A stretch of DNA of 64,000 nucleotides from NCBI GenBank assembly GCA_038501195.1, contig JBBPUQ010000002.1:3968001-4032000 (forward strand), written 5' to 3'. The DNA comes from Nemania diffusa. Lineage: Eukaryota > Ascomycota > Sordariomycetes > Xylariales > Xylariaceae. Positions 60,683 through 64,000 of this stretch are shown here, piece after piece; position 1 is the first letter of the stretch; every line of letters begins with the position of its first letter. Made by a program: the position numbers and the translations under genes. Below the pieces are notes generated by a model that worked only from the letters and a program-made list of their open reading frames with translations, made no database searches and was not told the origin of the DNA.

Positions 60683-62977
60683 AATCGCTCCTTTTTTTCA
60701 CATCTTATTTTTTATCACGCCTATATCCTGTGGAACATAGGCTTCTCTCCCCGCAAGGGATTCATAGCGCTGCATTTTTCTTACTCACTCTCTGCTCTGG
60801 TAGTCATCATTTTGTTTATGCGTTTATGCGTTGTTTATGCGTTGTTTTCGCTTTGATTCTTAGCTTAATCTTCTCTTTTTCTTCTTCGGTCAGTTACTAG
60901 CATCCGCTTTGATATCCCCCTGAATTTTTTTACAAAGAATATAGCGAGCCACCTACTTTGATTTTTTCCGAGTTTCTTGTTGGACAATCGATGGGTATGA
61001 TTGGGAGGATAAATGAACTGGGTTTAGAAAACGAGGGGCAATGAAAAAGGGATGAATGAATGAATCGAAGGGGGATATCAGACTATACCACAACGCTCGT
61101 TATTATTTTGTATATTTCAGGTATCTAGTATGAGCGGATGACCTTTCCGGGGGCGATTAGTTTTAGCATGAAAGAATGGCGGACTACAAGAATGATATAT
61201 CGGAATATGTCCCCCACATCGTATGAGCCCGTGAGCACCATCCATGCCGTGACCTATTTTACATAGCCGTGCCAGTTATGCCGTCACTCTAGTAGATTTG
61301 TAGGCCGGTTGATTAGGATAACTCTCATGAGAAGCACAGAAGAGACAACGCTTGTTGCATTGGGAACGGTGACTAAGGATGTAATAGCAATTTTACACTG
61401 AAAAAAACCTGAAGGGAGTCAGATAAAGTGCTTATTCCTCCACCTAGACTATATGATACAAAATGAAGTCATGAAAAAAGATGTTAGCTCGTCTATTGAT
61501 TAGTATAGTAGAAGCCTCCAAGAACATAGCCAGTCAGCAGAGCAAGATCGTCGAGCAAGGAGGGCTTCGCTAAAAGGTTTTGACCGATAGAGTTTGTCAA
61601 CTAGATATTATATAGCATACGGCACCCTCAAGTGTACCTAAGGTCTCCACTAGCGTGTAGGATCACATTGATAGTTCTGTAAACTCCGTACATCCCCTAC
61701 TATTAAGTAGTTGGTTGTAAACTATTGGTACATAATAGCTTAGCTTGACTGTATAGGAGAGGCTGTGAGACGAGCTATCAAATAATGTTTATGGCAATAC
61801 TATGAAGCTGTAGTAATATCGATAGTTTTAATTCTCAATATTACGAGTATTTAATGCCGGATTGAAAATACTACATAATTCTTTCCCGTCAAACATCAAT
61901 GTCGATACGACAAGAATAATATGACAAGATTTCGTATTTCGGGGCATATATACACCCTGGACTAGTCATTTATTACTATGTAGGCGGACATGATTCCTCG
62001 CGAAATCTTCGTCTATTTCCCCCGGGTTCGTACTAAGTGCTTCCCAACTGCACGGAGAATATCAAATAATTAAAGTGGAAGGAAATTAAAGAAGCTTCGC
62101 GAGTTCTACTGTGTGCCTACGGCCAGATGTTAAAAACAATGCGCAATTAATACTTTGGGTGTACTATCATACCCACGTTCGTGCGTCTAACATTTTATCG
62201 TATGATCTAAAACCTCGGCTTAAATGTAGCTAGGTGGACTGAGTTAAAATAAAGTCAAACTAGATCCTTCACATGCTTAACAAGCGACACAAGACCTATA
62301 CTATTTACGACCACGTTAGTAGCTCCTCACTCTGTAGAACAACCTATATTGTTCGCGGTGGTGTTGTAAGGCGTGTAGTCCAGCCTGTCGCTTACACTAT
62401 GATATTAACATCGTAGGACTGCAGGAATGCAATCATTATGTGCCATGCGACAATATATAACCAAAGTGCATATATGAGCTGCTCCATTTAAATCGAAAAT
62501 CGAACCGGATATATCGGCTACCTTTATCTGTATTACATTGATGGCAGAATCGAATAGTTTATCTCGCGAAACTTACCCGGGAGTACCCGTAAATGTCCGA
62601 GATGAATAGTTTACCTTCAATCCTAGTTAGATTATCTCAAAACAGCACAATTAATGTGAGTATAGATCAAGCTACGTTCGACTATTATGAATATCTATGC
62701 AGATAGAATAGTAGGATATTCCTTGATCTGGACTACATGATTTAACGACATATGGCAAGGTATAGATAGAGTGGTGGATCGTGACCGAAAGAACGATACC
62801 ATGACCGTAGTGAGAGCAATGACAATATTTACTGTGGTAATTGTATGTGACGGATATGTCTTGGTATAAAGTTTACAGTTTTGTATATAGCACAATAACT
62901 CCGTTCTATGCTGGGAGTAGGGCTTGCTTGCCCATCTTAGAACAAGCGTTAATCGCCCCTTACGCTTCTAGCTTCTC
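60683..62977. other. Intergenic region, convergent, AT-rich
   Basis: 3' flanks of the SAM-PH and mitochondrial ribosomal protein genes. It has TTTATGCGTT repeats at about 60815-60850 and is AT-rich from about 61380 to 62900. A one-mismatch TACCTAAGGTC is at 61635-61645. No gene is seen. Confidence 0.55.
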
Positions 62978-63991
62978 TTACACGAACTCGTCTCGTCGGC
63001 TGGGGAAAGTTAAGCTTTCTACCTTGTCCCAATCGATGGTGTCCCACCACCGCTGAACGTACTCGCCCTTCCCACCAATGCCGTAGTCGGTGAGCCAGAC
63101 GTGCTCCCAGGTGTTCAGGCACAGGAGGGGGATGACGTCGGTGCCGCCGGGCGCCAGGTGGGTGAAGCGAGAGGTGGTGTTGCCGGCGCCCGTCTGCGCG
63201 CGCTCCAGGAAGGCGTTCACCGAGGTCCGGTTGGCCGACGCCGTGTTCCAGTCGACGCTCTGGCGCCGCCAGTGCGCGGCCGTGTAGGGCGTGCCGGCCA
63301 GGTAGGTGGTCAGGATGCGCAGGTCCTGCGTGTTGGCGTTCTTGACCAGCCACACGAACCCGGGGCCGAACATGCCCAGCGCGACCGTGAGGAACTCGCG
63401 GCGCAGCGTCTCGATGGAGCTGAACTGCTTCTCCAGCTCCAGCCGGAGCTTGGGCGAGATCCGGCTCTCGGACACGTCTAGCTCGGCCGGTTCCGACTCG
63501 GCAGCGTTGCCCCCCGCTTCTGTCTGGCCGGCTGAGCGGGCCTGGGCTGATCGTTCGTATAGCGTTTGGAGGTTTACTAGTTGGGAGAAGAAGAAGTGGT
63601 TATTGTGTGCCATCGAGGCATAGTTGAAGACTGCGGCTTGTGCTGGTTCGCGCGCTGCGCTTTTGAGGATAGTTAGGGCGTCCTGGTACTCGTAATCGGT
63701 TCCTGTTTGGGATGATTTGTTAGCCTGGGCTCTGGGTTTTTATTTTTTTAATTTTTTTTTAATCTGCAACTGAAGAGTCTCACCAGCTATCATGATATTC
63801 AGCTTGTCGGTGACATGCTGCATATATTCTGTCCAGGCGGTCGAGTAACCGGCGGGACTCAGCAGTCCCGGTACCGCATTGTCTTGTCTGAAATGGTCGA
63901 GTATGGGGACGGTGTGCTGTGAGCGGGTGAGCAGCGCTGTCCGTCGCAATAGGGCGCCCGCCTGCGGTATCCTTAATCTGGGGCGTAACAT
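62978..63991 (-). CDS. Mitochondrial small-subunit ribosomal protein with Fe/Mn-superoxide-dismutase fold (Rsm26/Mrp1 type, mS42/mS43), 2 exons
   Basis: Exon 1 (63991-63784) and exon 2 (63702-62978) join in frame to 310 aa across an 81-nt GTGAGA...CAG intron. The N-terminus is basic, as in mitochondrial presequences (MLRPRLRIPQAGALLRRTAL). The body has SOD-fold blocks. These are MAHNNHFFF at 100-108, LRREFLTVALGMFGPGFVWL, and NTWEHVWLTDYGIGGKGEYV starting at residue 266. In enzymes the last block begins Asp-x-Trp-Glu-His. Here the Asp metal ligand is Asn266, so it is a structural homologue and not a working dismutase. Fungal mitoribosomes contain two such proteins (mS42 and mS43); I cannot decide which this is. 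The insert at about 126-150 is Ala/Glu-rich. Exon 2 is GC-rich in contrast to the AT-rich flank. Only 9 bp upstream of the ATG are in the window. Confidence 0.9.
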
Positions 63992-64000
63992 GGTGATGCG

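Overview
The window looks like a chromosomal piece of a filamentous ascomycete (Pezizomycotina, most likely Sordariomycetes). The evidence is short spliceosomal introns (about 50-185 nt, GT...AG, several with CTAAC-type branch sites), a HET-domain incompatibility gene, a NUC-1-like bHLH regulator, a Zn2Cys6 factor, a FANCM-family Mph1 helicase, Mex67, Src1/Heh1 and Shr3. I can support 14 protein genes. Twelve look complete. The GH5 gene runs off the left edge, and the Zn2Cys6 gene has an unresolved frame break in its first exon. Most gene models were built by joining exons by hand using reading frame, splice sites and protein family. I see no convincing tRNA, rRNA or CRISPR.

Layout, left to right. 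1-1258 (-): GH5 glycoside hydrolase, partial. 2017-2960 (+): small RNase III-like protein, 3 exons. 4782-6557 (-): seven-transmembrane receptor-like protein, 4 exons. 6558-15261: gene-poor 8.7 kb full of short ACCT/AGGT-type repeats. 15262-17373 (+): HET-domain protein. 17876-21464 (-): mph1. 21465-22699: divergent promoter carrying a 152-bp MITE-like element. 22700-24919 (+): mex67. 29253-31478 (+): kelch-like single-pass membrane protein. 33181-35443 (-): src1/heh1. 36560-38676 (-): nuc-1-like bHLH factor. 41431-42329 (+): shr3. 42882-44201 (-): cysteine-rich single-pass membrane protein. 47887-50058 (-): Zn2Cys6 factor. 50059-58015: an 8-kb gene-poor stretch. 58016-60682 (+): SAM-PH protein whose first exon is only ATG. 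62978-63991 (-): mitochondrial small-subunit ribosomal protein of the superoxide-dismutase fold.

Most genes are ordinary housekeeping or regulatory functions (DNA repair, mRNA export, nuclear envelope, permease folding in the ER, phosphate control, mitochondrial translation) and there is no sign of a biosynthetic cluster. The unusual material is mainly non-coding. It includes a TIR/TA-duplication element between mph1 and mex67, a recurrent palindrome TACCTWAGGTA found six times exactly and only between genes, and possible gene relics. No clear new multi-gene system is visible.
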